From the NCBI RefSeq assembly GCF_011762125.1, contig NZ_JAASQN010000010.1, positions 35,004 through 99,003 of the forward strand: DNA of 64,000 bases, read 5' to 3'. Shown in pieces: positions 15,663 to 24,770 of the stretch (position 1 is the first letter of the stretch; each line of letters opens with the position of its first letter). The notes beneath the pieces are model-generated. The model was not told the DNA's origin. It did not search any database and saw only the letters and a program-made list of their open reading frames with translations. The position numbers were made by a program, and so were the translations under genes. Origin of the DNA: Sphingopyxis panaciterrae. GTDB lineage: Bacteria; Pseudomonadota; Alphaproteobacteria; Sphingomonadales; Sphingomonadaceae.

Positions 15663-16727
15663 ATGCGCCACGCGCATTGGAACAATCTGCCGAGCGGCGG
15701 TGATCTGTTCGGCGAACTGCATCTGGCCCGGACGGCGGCGGGGACGGCGCCGAAAGGCAGCTTGTTTCCCGGGCTTGCCGCCTGCGCCGCGGGATCGGCG
15801 GCGGCGGCGTGGCTGTCCGACCATTATGGCGTGCCGATCATCCTGCTCGGCCTGCTCGTCGGGCTGGCGCTCAATTTCATCTCGGCCGACGAACGTACGC
15901 ACCGGGGCCTCGACTTCGCATCGCGCAGCTTCCTGCGGACCGGCATCGTCGTGCTCGGGCTGCAGGTGACCTTCGCGCAGATCGTCGTGCTCGGCCCGGT
16001 GCCTTTTGCCTGCCTGCTTGTCGTGATGGCGGTGACGATGGCGGCGGGGCTGGCGGGGGCGCGTGTCGCCGGACAGTCGCCCTATGCCGGATTGCTCGCG
16101 GGCGGCGCGACGGCAATCTGCGGCGCGAGCGCGGCGCTGGCGCTTTATGGCGTGATCGGGCGGCAGCGGCTGCCGCAGGCGCAGTTCGCGCTGACCCTCG
16201 TCGGCATTTCTCTCGCCAGCGCGCTCGCGATGACGATCTATCCGATGCTCGCCGTCCATTTCGGGCTCAGCGACGCGCAGGCGGGGTTCCTGATCGGCGC
16301 GTCGATCCATGACGTGGCGCAGGCGATCGGCGGCGGCTATGCCTTTTCGGACGCGGCGGGCGCGGGCGCGACGATCGTCAAGCTGGCGCGCGTCGCGCTG
16401 CTCGCCCCCGTCGTCGCGCTGGTGAGCCTGCTGCTGAAGCCCGAGGGTGGCGACGCCCGGATCTGGCGCCGCCTCGCGCTGCCCTGGTTCATCCTCGCCT
16501 TCCTGGCGATGGTCACGCTGAACAGCGTCGTCGCGATGCCGGCGGTCGTGCAGGGCTGGGCCCTGACGGCGTCGAAGGCGCTGCTGCTGCTCGCGGTCAC
16601 CGCAACCGCGATGCGCACCAACCTTGGCCTGCTGATCGGCATGGGCTGGCGCGCCGGGGTTCCTGTCGTCGTCGCGACGCTCGCCAGCTTCGCCGCGTCG
16701 CTGCTCTTCGCGCTGCTGGTCGTCTAG
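15663..16727 (+). CDS. YeiH-family putative sulfate/sulfite exporter
   Basis: An integral membrane protein of about 354 residues of the YeiH/YadS family, annotated in databases as a putative sulfate exporter. Conserved stretches are GLLVGLALNF, FLRTGIVVLGLQVT, GATAICGASAALA and FLIGASIHDVAQAIGGGYAF. The start at 15663 is chosen because the in-frame ATG at 15630 lies inside an operator-like site that overlaps a likely -10. The gene is divergent from lacI and carries the SQ-type operator, so it is likely induced with the monooxygenase. As sulfite is the toxic product of SQ desulfonation, export of sulfite is the natural inference. No member of the family is, to my knowledge, firmly characterised. 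Confidence 0.85.
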   Translation: MRHAHWNNLPSGGDLFGELHLARTAAGTAPKGSLFPGLAACAAGSAAAAWLSDHYGVPIILLGLLVGLALNFISADERTHRGLDFASRSFLRTGIVVLGLQVTFAQIVVLGPVPFACLLVVMAVTMAAGLAGARVAGQSPYAGLLAGGATAICGASAALALYGVIGRQRLPQAQFALTLVGISLASALAMTIYPMLAVHFGLSDAQAGFLIGASIHDVAQAIGGGYAFSDAAGAGATIVKLARVALLAPVVALVSLLLKPEGGDARIWRRLALPWFILAFLAMVTLNSVVAMPAVVQGWALTASKALLLLAVTATAMRTNLGLLIGMGWRAGVPVVVATLASFAASLLFALLVV

Positions 16728-16753
16728 GGTCAGGACGCTGGTGGAAATGCGAA

Positions 16754-16785
16754 GGGGCCGGAACGACGCGTGTCGTTCCGGCCCC
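16754..16785. terminator. Bidirectional terminator hairpin
   Basis: GGGGCCGGAACGAC (16754-16767) pairs perfectly with GTCGTTCCGGCCCC (16772-16785) across a GCGT loop. It stands between the convergent exporter and autotransporter genes. The 14-bp perfect GC-rich stem is a strong terminator candidate, though there is no long T run. Confidence 0.8.
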
Positions 16786-16821
16786 GGCTGCACGATCCGC
16801 CCCTGATAGGGTCGCTTCTGG

Positions 16822-19800
16822 TCAGAAAGCGATTCGAGCAGTGACGCGGACGCCGTGGCTGTTGCGGTCCGACGCCAGCGTGCCGGTGTAGGCGGCACCG
16901 ATGTTGAAGGCGCCGGCGCTGTAATCGAACCCGGCCTCGACCTCCGCCGAATTTTTCGGGATCGGCGAGCCGATGATGCCGAAGGGTGTGCCGCCCGCCG
17001 CGAAGCGCGACACCATGATTGCGCCGCGATCGTCGAACGCCCGGTTCCACGCCGCCGAGAGATAGGGCTGGAAGCCCGTTTCGCCGGCGTTGAAGCGCGC
17101 TCGCGCGCCGAGGCTGAGGAAGGTGGTCTTCTGGTCGATGTCGGCGACCACCAGCGCGGCGTTGCCGCCCGCTTCGGTGAAGGCTTCGCTGTCGGTCTTG
17201 ACGTGCGCGAGGCGGGCGAAGGGGGTGATCAATGCCTTGCCCGTCGTCAGGTCGTAGCCGATTTCGCCGAAGATCTGCAGCGTGCTCGCGTCATATTTCG
17301 ACGTCAGCGTCTGCGCGAACGGCGCCACCGTCACCGCCCGGCTGGTGTCGACGTCGTGCCACGCATAGGTCACCCCGATCGTGCCGCGGAAGCCGCCTTC
17401 GGGAGCGCCATAGGTCGCGTGCGCCGCCAGATATTTGCTTTCGACATCGGCGCTGTCACCCCGGCCCTTCGCCTTGAAGTCCGACCCGCCGATCCCCGCC
17501 GAGAGCGCCGCGGCAAAGCCGTTGCCGCCATAGCCGATACCGGCGACCAGCCCCTTGTGGTCGGTGTCCATCGCGAGACCGCCGGGCCGCGCGTCGAACT
17601 TGCCCCAGCCGCCGAAGGCCGAGCCCCAGACAAAGGCGCCGCTTGCTTCCGGCGCGCGCATGCCCAGCAGCGCGTTCCGAAGGTGGCGGCTGTCGTCGGT
17701 AAGGCCGCTGATCGCATTGGCATGGATCTCGCCCGACAGGTCGCCGAAGCTCGTCTGCGCGGTCGCGGCATTCTGGACGAGCACCGCTTCGAACAGCGGA
17801 TTGTCGATGCCGAGCGACTGGACCGCCCCCGCGACGCTCGCCTGGTTGAAGCCGAGCGCGACGTCGGCGAAATCGATGTCGTTGCGATAAAGCGACAGGG
17901 TGACGCTGTTGGCACCGTAACGGAGCAGCGGATCGAGGAACGCAAGGTCGGTGGTCACCGAACCGAAGGTGCCGGTGACGCCCGCCACGCCGGTCAGGAT
18001 CACATAGTCGGTGCGCGGGTTGTAATCGCCGTCTTCGGCGAGCACCGAAACGCCCGCCGTGGCGGCGATCGTCACCGCGCCCGTCGCGTCGAGCCGGTCG
18101 CCCTGCCCCGCGGCGTTGACCTCGACCTCATAGGTCGAGCCCGCGGCGAAGGCGAGGTCGCCGTTCACCGTGAGTCGGCCGATCGAATTGCCCGGTGCGA
18201 TCGTGCCGCCCGCGGCGACCACCGTCGACCCGACGGTGCCGTTGCCGCCCAGCGTCCCGCCGTCGTTGACGGTGACGTCGGAGACGATCGAGCCGTTGAC
18301 CGCCAGCTTGCCGCCGTTGACCGCCGTCGGCCCGCTATAGTCGCTATCGCCGGTCAGGTTGAGCGTCCCGTCGCCCGATTTGGTGAACGAGCCGCTGCCC
18401 GAGATGGTGCCGCCGAACTGGCTGTCGCCCGCCTGCGCGACGGTCAGGTTGTTTTCGCCCATCTCGACGTTCGAGCCTGCGGCGCCCGCGAGGCCGCCGA
18501 TCGTCTGGTCCTTGCCGGTGATGTCGAGCGTGCCGCCTTCGCCGAGGTTGAAGTCGGTCGCCGGATCGATCGTGCCGCCGATGCGCACCGCGCCGCCGAG
18601 GATGTTGGTGACGCCTTCGAACGCATAGTCGCCCATGAAGGTCAGGACGCTGTCGCCCATCTTGTCGAGCGTGCCGTTGCCCGAGAAGCCGCCGAGGAAG
18701 TCATAATCGTCCGAGCGGTTGAAGATGAAGCGGCCGTTGTTGACGAGGTCGCCCGCGAAATTGCCCTCGGTCCCGCCCGCGCCGAGCTGGAAGAAGCCGT
18801 CGCCCTCGGTGGTCACGCCGCCAAGCAGCGTGCCGGTGAGGATGAGGCCGCCGTTCGAGACGGTGGTGCCGCCCAGATGCGCGAAGCTGTCGGTGTCGAG
18901 CGTGAAGACGCCCTCGCCGATCAGCTGGACCGCGCCGGTGCCGGTGACCGACAGCTGGCCGAGCCCCGAAACGACGTCGCTCTCGTCGAAATTGACCACC
19001 AGCAGGCCATCGTTGGCGATCGCCGGGGTGAAGATCGGGGTCGAGAACAGCCCCTCGTCATATTCGATCTCGTTGACCTGCAACGCGCCGCCCTCGGCAA
19101 TCGCAACATGGTTGAATTCGCCGACATAGCTTGCGGTCGACCAATAGCCCGCCGCGACGGTCAGCTCCTCGAAACCGACCGCGGCCCCGACCTGCTGCGC
19201 CGCGGTGAGGTCCAGAATGTCGCCGTCGAGGATCAGGCTGTCGTTGCCGTCGCCGGCCACCATCGCACCATTGATGACGCTGCCGGTCTGGAGCGTGACG
19301 ACATCGTCGAAGGCGCCGAGCACGAAGGCGGCGCGTTCGCCTTCGGGGCTGGCGGTCATGCCCGAGATCGTCCCCGAATTGACGAGCGTCGTCGGGCCGG
19401 CCGAGAAGATGCCGATGCTGTTGGTGCCCGTGATCGTACCCGCGTTGGTCAGGCTGAGCACGCCGCTTTGGCCGATGACGCCAATGTTGGTGCCGGCGAT
19501 CGTGCCGCCCGCGGCGTTGACGATCGTCGAACTCGCCGCATTCACGATGACGCTGTTGGTGCCCGCGATGCTGCCGCTGTTTTCGAGCGATGCTTCGGCA
19601 AGCGCGCCCTGAAGCGCGACGCCGAAGCCCTGGACGCTGGTGATGCTGCCCGAATTGAGGACCGACGCGGTCGTCACCTCCCCTTCGTCGCCGCTCTGGA
19701 TCAGCACCCCGCCGGCGAAGCCCGCGATCGCGCCGGCATTGGCGACGCTGCCGCCCCCGCCGCCCGCGACGATCCCGTAACGGGTGCCGGTGACCGTGCC

Positions 19801-22179
19801 GCCCGCTTCGTTGGCGACCTCCGCCGCGAAGTCGTCGAGCGCCACATCGCCGCGAACGATCTGGATCCCGTCGCCGCCCAGCGATTTGACCGTGCCGCTG
19901 TTCGCGACGGTGCCGCCGCCCAGCAGGCGCACGCCGGCGGCGCTTTCGCCGGTGATCGTGCCGCTGTTGACGATGCTGGTCCCGGTCGCTCCGATGACAT
20001 TCTGGCCAAGCTCCTCATCGAACACCGCAAAGGTGGCGATGCCGGCCGCCGCGCCTGAAATCGTGCCGCTGTTCGTGACGATCGTATCGGCATGGCCGAT
20101 CGAAATACCGGCATCGAACTGCGTGAAGGTCGCGGCCGTGCCATTGCCGCGGATCGTCCCGGCATTGTCGACCGTCAAGGCGCCGCTGCCGCCGCCATAG
20201 ATGCCCGAGATCGCACCCTCGATAACGCCGCCGTCTTCGTTGGTCACCAAAAGGTCGGCGAAGGAATTGTGGCCGACCGCGTCGGAGAAATCGCTGGTGA
20301 TCGTCCCGCTGTTGGTGAGCGTCGCCGCCGCCATGTCGCTGCCGAACCCGACGCCGAAACCATTGTCGTGGCTGCCGCCGAAATCGCCGATGCCCTGGAT
20401 CGTGCCGGTGTTGACGATATTCGCCGTCAGGCCGCTGCGTTCCTCGCCCGGATCGGTGTTGAGCGCGGTACCCTGAATATAGACGCCGCCCGCGGCGCCG
20501 AGGATGGTGCCGTCGTTGACGACGTCGCCGCCCCCCGACAGCACGACACCGAAGCGGCTGCCGATGATCCGACCGTCGGCTTCGTTGGTGACGAGCGCGC
20601 TATAATCCTCGCTCGCCTGATCGGGATAGGCGAACATCGACACGCCGTCGGCGCCCGCACCGATCTGGCCGCCGATTTCGCCGCTGTTGGTGACGCTGCC
20701 GCCGCCGATCAGGCGGACGCCGTCGTCCGAAAAGCCATAGATGGTGCCGCTGTTGACGACCGTCGTGCCGGTGGCGCGGCCTTCGAGCTGGCCGGTCGCG
20801 GGATTATAATAGCTGGCGGTGGTGATCCCGAACCGTTCGCCGGTGATCGTGCCGCTGTTGGTGATCGTGCTGGCACCGCCCGAAATGGTGACCCCGCCGT
20901 CGGGCGGCGCGTCGAAACCATCGTACAGGCCGCCGCCATAAATCTCGCCGGCGTTGGTCAGCGTGACACTGCCCAGTTCGACATGGACGCCCGATTGCGC
21001 CCCGGTGATCAGGCTGCCTTCGGCATTGTCGATCACCGTCCCGTCGGCCGCCCCCGCCGCATGGACGCCGTCGGCCCCTTGACCGTTGATGACGCCGCTG
21101 TTGGTGATCACCGCGCCGGCGGTCAGGATATTGATGCCGTTCTGCGACTGGCTGCGGATCGTTCCGGCATTGTTGACCGTCAGTTTGCTGCTATTCGCCG
21201 CGATGGCGTTGCCGCCCGAAGCGATTTCGGCGCCTTCGGCATTGTTGATGACAAGATCGCCGGTCGACTGGCCGATGATACCGATCGCATTGCCGTTGAT
21301 GATCCCGTCATTGTCGATCGTCGTCGTTTCGAGCGATCCGCCCGCCAGGACGCCGAGGAAGCCGAGGACGACGCCGTCGTTGTCGAGCGTCGCGCTGCGC
21401 CCTTGCTGCGCGTCGGTCGCGCCCATGACGATCCCGATGGGGGTGATCCCGGGGGTCGCCGGGTTAAAGCCGCCGGTGCTGCGGATCATGCCTTCGTTCG
21501 TGATCGTCCCGCCGCCCTGCAGCACGACGCCGAAGGTCTGGCCTTCGATCAGCCCGTCATCGTTGACGATCGACCCCACCCCCGTCGCGTCCGAAGCGAT
21601 CGCATCGGGGAATTCGGTGATCGCGACGCCGATGCCCGCGGTGCCGGTGATCGCATTGTTATAGCCCTGGATCACGCCGCCGTCGTTGGTGACGCTGCCG
21701 CCGCCGGTCAGTCCGACACCCGCGCCGCCCTCGCCGACGATCTGCCCGCTGTTGACGACCACCGTGCCGGCGGCAAGCGGCTGCGGCGGCAGATTTTCGC
21801 CGTCCTCATCCTCGCTGAAGAAATAGGAGGTCGCGATGCCGTTCGAACCGCCCGATATGGTGCCGCCGTTGGTGATGCTCGACCCCGCCTGCGCGATCAC
21901 CACGCCGCCGCTTGGCCGGCTGTCGGGGCCACCGGGCATGGTGCCGTCGCCGCGGATTTCACCCTGGTTGTCGACGATCACCGGGCCGTTGTCGGCGTAG
22001 ACGCCGATATCGCCGCCGACGATCACTTCATCCTCGGCCACCGTGATTTCCAGCGGCTCGGGCTGGTCGTTGTGGATACCGAAACTGTCCTGCGCCAAAG
22101 CAGCGGGCGCCAGCTGGAGCATCGACAGGCCGGCGATCGCGCTGGTCGCGAGCAGGCGGGATTTGGAAATATTCGTCAT
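16822..22179 (-). CDS. Giant autotransporter (type V secreted adhesin-like)
   Basis: A 1,785-residue autotransporter. The N-terminus (MTNISKSRLLATSAIAGLSM, ending PAALAQ) is a signal peptide. Residues about 40 to 1,080 repeat variations of NSGTI-G and VTNEGG-I-G, Gly/Asn/Thr-rich units expected to stack as a right-handed beta-helix on the cell surface. An autotransporter-associated repeat (FTKSGDGTLNLTGD) lies near residue 1,290. The last roughly 280 residues (from GAFVWGSAFGGWG) are the beta-barrel translocator, ending in the usual aromatic residue (VTARIAF). Start 22179 gives the signal peptide. No enzymatic domain is seen, so adhesion or biofilm function is likely. The divergent histidine kinase gene nearby may be linked to its control, which is a guess. 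Confidence 0.9.
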   Translation of the reverse strand: MTNISKSRLLATSAIAGLSMLQLAPAALAQDSFGIHNDQPEPLEITVAEDEVIVGGDIGVYADNGPVIVDNQGEIRGDGTMPGGPDSRPSGGVVIAQAGSSITNGGTISGGSNGIATSYFFSEDEDGENLPPQPLAAGTVVVNSGQIVGEGGAGVGLTGGGSVTNDGGVIQGYNNAITGTAGIGVAITEFPDAIASDATGVGSIVNDDGLIEGQTFGVVLQGGGTITNEGMIRSTGGFNPATPGITPIGIVMGATDAQQGRSATLDNDGVVLGFLGVLAGGSLETTTIDNDGIINGNAIGIIGQSTGDLVINNAEGAEIASGGNAIAANSSKLTVNNAGTIRSQSQNGINILTAGAVITNSGVINGQGADGVHAAGAADGTVIDNAEGSLITGAQSGVHVELGSVTLTNAGEIYGGGLYDGFDAPPDGGVTISGGASTITNSGTITGERFGITTASYYNPATGQLEGRATGTTVVNSGTIYGFSDDGVRLIGGGSVTNSGEIGGQIGAGADGVSMFAYPDQASEDYSALVTNEADGRIIGSRFGVVLSGGGDVVNDGTILGAAGGVYIQGTALNTDPGEERSGLTANIVNTGTIQGIGDFGGSHDNGFGVGFGSDMAAATLTNSGTITSDFSDAVGHNSFADLLVTNEDGGVIEGAISGIYGGGSGALTVDNAGTIRGNGTAATFTQFDAGISIGHADTIVTNSGTISGAAAGIATFAVFDEELGQNVIGATGTSIVNSGTITGESAAGVRLLGGGTVANSGTVKSLGGDGIQIVRGDVALDDFAAEVANEAGGTVTGTRYGIVAGGGGGSVANAGAIAGFAGGVLIQSGDEGEVTTASVLNSGSITSVQGFGVALQGALAEASLENSGSIAGTNSVIVNAASSTIVNAAGGTIAGTNIGVIGQSGVLSLTNAGTITGTNSIGIFSAGPTTLVNSGTISGMTASPEGERAAFVLGAFDDVVTLQTGSVINGAMVAGDGNDSLILDGDILDLTAAQQVGAAVGFEELTVAAGYWSTASYVGEFNHVAIAEGGALQVNEIEYDEGLFSTPIFTPAIANDGLLVVNFDESDVVSGLGQLSVTGTGAVQLIGEGVFTLDTDSFAHLGGTTVSNGGLILTGTLLGGVTTEGDGFFQLGAGGTEGNFAGDLVNNGRFIFNRSDDYDFLGGFSGNGTLDKMGDSVLTFMGDYAFEGVTNILGGAVRIGGTIDPATDFNLGEGGTLDITGKDQTIGGLAGAAGSNVEMGENNLTVAQAGDSQFGGTISGSGSFTKSGDGTLNLTGDSDYSGPTAVNGGKLAVNGSIVSDVTVNDGGTLGGNGTVGSTVVAAGGTIAPGNSIGRLTVNGDLAFAAGSTYEVEVNAAGQGDRLDATGAVTIAATAGVSVLAEDGDYNPRTDYVILTGVAGVTGTFGSVTTDLAFLDPLLRYGANSVTLSLYRNDIDFADVALGFNQASVAGAVQSLGIDNPLFEAVLVQNAATAQTSFGDLSGEIHANAISGLTDDSRHLRNALLGMRAPEASGAFVWGSAFGGWGKFDARPGGLAMDTDHKGLVAGIGYGGNGFAAALSAGIGGSDFKAKGRGDSADVESKYLAAHATYGAPEGGFRGTIGVTYAWHDVDTSRAVTVAPFAQTLTSKYDASTLQIFGEIGYDLTTGKALITPFARLAHVKTDSEAFTEAGGNAALVVADIDQKTTFLSLGARARFNAGETGFQPYLSAAWNRAFDDRGAIMVSRFAAGGTPFGIIGSPIPKNSAEVEAGFDYSAGAFNIGAAYTGTLASDRNSHGVRVTARIAF

Positions 22180-22520
22180 GGCTGGATGATCCCCTAGATT
22201 CTGCAGACACAGGCAGGGGTTCGCCGGAAAACGCATCAGCGCTTTCCGGCTGGGTACCCCCCACACCCGAATTCAGCGTCCCGTCAACTGTTTGGATGCC
22301 CCCGCATCTTTCAGTTTTGTATCGACGGAATAATTGCCGGCACCTCCAACCGTCTACCCAATGTTTTTTAGGGTAATCCCCGATTCACCCGAAAGCGGGG
22401 GTTTCGGGTGCGGCGCCTTGCGGCGCGGCCCGGGTCGACGACCGGCCGCGGCGACACCCGATGCTCATCGCGATTGACCTTCGCGGCAGGGTGGGCAAAG
22501 CCGTCTGCGGGGCGGGGAAT
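22180..22520. other. Intergenic region between autotransporter and histidine kinase
   Basis: This is a 341-base divergent promoter region. It contains a perfect 9-bp inverted repeat, CACCCGAAA (22386-22394) and TTTCGGGTG (22402-22410), separated by GCGGGGG, and a T-rich stretch around 22360-22370. No gene is seen. Both promoters probably lie here, and the repeat is a candidate binding site or leader hairpin. Confidence 0.5.
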
Positions 22521-24770
22521 ATGCGATACTGGATTGTCTTTCTGGCATTTGTCATCGCGGCGATCGGATCGCCGGCGAAGGCGTCGGCGACGGACATACC
22601 CGCGTTCGAACTTCACGCGGGCCGGGATCCGGCACCGGTCGCGCCCTATATCCGCTATTCGAAAGACGTTCCCGATTTCGCGGGGCTGCGGCCCGGTGAC
22701 CTGGTGGACCGGCCGCTCGAACGCATCAAGGGCGAGACGATCCATTTCGGCCCGCCGGGGGTCAGGACTGCACTGTTTTTGAAGGTCCGGAACGCCGGAT
22801 CGACGCAAGGCAGCTGGATATTGACGACCGGGCGCGGGTCGCTGAAATTCTTCCGGCTTTACGAGGCGGCGGGCGACCGGTTCGACCTTCGCGTCGACGG
22901 CACCGATCCGGAGACGGCGCGGCGCAATCTGGGCACCTATCAGGCGTTCAGTTCCGAACTCGTGCTCGACCCGGGACAGGAGAAGCTGATCCTGATCGAA
23001 TTCCTGTCCGAAAATTCGACCTATATGCCGCTGAAGATCAGCACCTACGGCACCTTCTTCAAGGAACGGCGATCGAATATTTCGATGGTGTCGGGCGTCG
23101 TCATCGGCGCCTTCATCCTGCTGCTGCTCAACTTCCTCTTCTTCTCGATCACCGGGCATCGCGAATTTCTGTGGCTCGCGGTCGCCGAGGGTTTCTTCGC
23201 GCTCAACACCGTCCATTCGGAAGGCTATTTCACCATCTTCTTCCTCTACGACAAACCGCTGGTCGGGGTCGCGGTCGAGGATTTCTTCAAATGCGGCTTC
23301 GCGGGGGCGATGGCACAATTCTGCCGCGTCTTCGTCAACACCCGGACCAATTTCCCGAAGCGCGACATCGCGCTGAAAGTGCTGATCTTCTGCTCGCTCG
23401 CGGTGATGATCCTCCAGCCGGGCCTGTCGCTTTATCCGCCCGGATTGCGCTTTGCGCTCCACGTCGGCGGCTGGCTCGTCGCGATCGCCGTCGCGCTTTT
23501 CCTGCCCTTCGTCGGCTTCGCGGCGATGAAGCAGCTTGGCTATCAGCTGTGGCCGCTGTTCGTCGGCTGGGCCAGCCTGGCGCTGTTCATCATCTACGCC
23601 GCGATCGCATCGATGGGCTTTTTCACCTGGCTGCCGATCAACTGGCATCTGTCGGGGCCCATCGGGCTGTTCGAATCGGTGATGGTCACCCTCGCGCTGG
23701 GGCTCAACCTCAAGAAGATCCAGCGCGACAAGGTCGCTGCGGATTTCAACTATGCCCGGTCGCTGTCGGAACGGCTGGCGATCAGCGAGCGCGCGGCGCG
23801 GCTGGCCGAGGAAAAGGCGTTCGCGCTCGCCACCGTCAACAGCCAGAACGCGCTGCTCCACGCGTCGGGGCATGACAGCAAGCAGGTGATCCTGGCGCTC
23901 AACACCGCGGTCGACGTGCTCAGGCGCAGCGCCGAACCGGCGGACAATGGCGAGCTGATCGGCATGCTGCAAAGTTCGGCCACCTATTTGAACGAGATCG
24001 TATCGACGACGATGTCGGGGGCCAATATCGTCGGCAGCGATTCCGGTTTCGTGGCGCTGAGCAGCTTCAAGGGGCAGGCGCTGGTCGAGCCGCTGATGAT
24101 GATGTTCCGCACCCCGTTCGCGCGCAAGAATCTGGTGCTCGAAACCGAGGGCGCCGACGATATCACCATCGTCTCGGACAAGCCGCTGTTGATGCGCGCG
24201 CTCGCGAACCTGCTCAGCAACAGCTATCAATACAGCGACACCGGCGGCGCCAAGCTGTCGCTGGCGCGCGACGGCGACAGCGCGCTGATCACCATCGCCG
24301 ATACCGGACGCGGCATGTCCGACGCGGTGCGCAAGGCCCTGAACGCGAGCGAGGCCGCCCGGCTGCGCGCCGACGAGGGGGGCGAGGGGACGGGGTCGGG
24401 ATTCCATGCGGCGCGGCGGCTGGTCGAAAGCCTGTCGGGAAGGCTGGAAATCCTGTCATCGACGGCGGCGGGCACCATCGTCCGCGTCACTGTCCCGTGC
24501 GCCTTCGACAATGTCGCGCCCTGCCAGCCGGAAGAGCTTCAGGCGGCGCTACCGGACTGGGTGATCGTCGATTTCGACCAGCGCCAGACATTCGAGGCCG
24601 CGCTTGCGGCCGCCACCCGCCCAGCGGAACGGATCATCGCGCTGACCTATGACGACACCACCGTCACGCGCGGGCGGCTGAGCGAGGTGACCGGGATGAT
24701 GATGATCAAGCCGCCGTGCCGCGAGCTGATCGGCCATCCGCTGCTGCGCCGTGCATCAGAGCAGGTTTAA
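22521..24770 (+). CDS. 7TMR-DISM sensor histidine kinase
   Basis: A 749-residue membrane sensor kinase. A signal sequence (MRYWIVFLAFVIAAIGSPAK) precedes a periplasmic domain of about 150 residues of the 7TMR-DISM type. Seven hydrophobic segments follow (about residues 180-390), then a short coiled coil. The phosphoacceptor His is residue 451 in ASGHDSKQV. The ATPase domain has an N box (LANLLSNSYQYSD) and G boxes (IADTGRGMSD; GEGTGSGFHAARR). About 80 more residues follow, with VIVDFDQ and MMIKPP, resembling a shortened, probably inactive receiver domain. The start is set by GGGGAA before 22521. The 3' end overlaps the convergent response-regulator gene by 15 bases, and the two are likely partners. 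Confidence 0.9.
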   Translation: MRYWIVFLAFVIAAIGSPAKASATDIPAFELHAGRDPAPVAPYIRYSKDVPDFAGLRPGDLVDRPLERIKGETIHFGPPGVRTALFLKVRNAGSTQGSWILTTGRGSLKFFRLYEAAGDRFDLRVDGTDPETARRNLGTYQAFSSELVLDPGQEKLILIEFLSENSTYMPLKISTYGTFFKERRSNISMVSGVVIGAFILLLLNFLFFSITGHREFLWLAVAEGFFALNTVHSEGYFTIFFLYDKPLVGVAVEDFFKCGFAGAMAQFCRVFVNTRTNFPKRDIALKVLIFCSLAVMILQPGLSLYPPGLRFALHVGGWLVAIAVALFLPFVGFAAMKQLGYQLWPLFVGWASLALFIIYAAIASMGFFTWLPINWHLSGPIGLFESVMVTLALGLNLKKIQRDKVAADFNYARSLSERLAISERAARLAEEKAFALATVNSQNALLHASGHDSKQVILALNTAVDVLRRSAEPADNGELIGMLQSSATYLNEIVSTTMSGANIVGSDSGFVALSSFKGQALVEPLMMMFRTPFARKNLVLETEGADDITIVSDKPLLMRALANLLSNSYQYSDTGGAKLSLARDGDSALITIADTGRGMSDAVRKALNASEAARLRADEGGEGTGSGFHAARRLVESLSGRLEILSSTAAGTIVRVTVPCAFDNVAPCQPEELQAALPDWVIVDFDQRQTFEAALAAATRPAERIIALTYDDTTVTRGRLSEVTGMMMIKPPCRELIGHPLLRRASEQV

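Noticed and set aside
16855..20058. A 1,067-codon open frame antisense to the autotransporter
   Set aside because: It is low-complexity (Arg/Ala/Asp-rich) and mirrors the repeats of the real gene; GC-rich third positions keep the other strand open.
22368..24407. A 679-codon antisense frame over the histidine kinase
   Set aside because: The sense strand carries a complete 7TMR-DISM kinase; the antisense product shows no fold.
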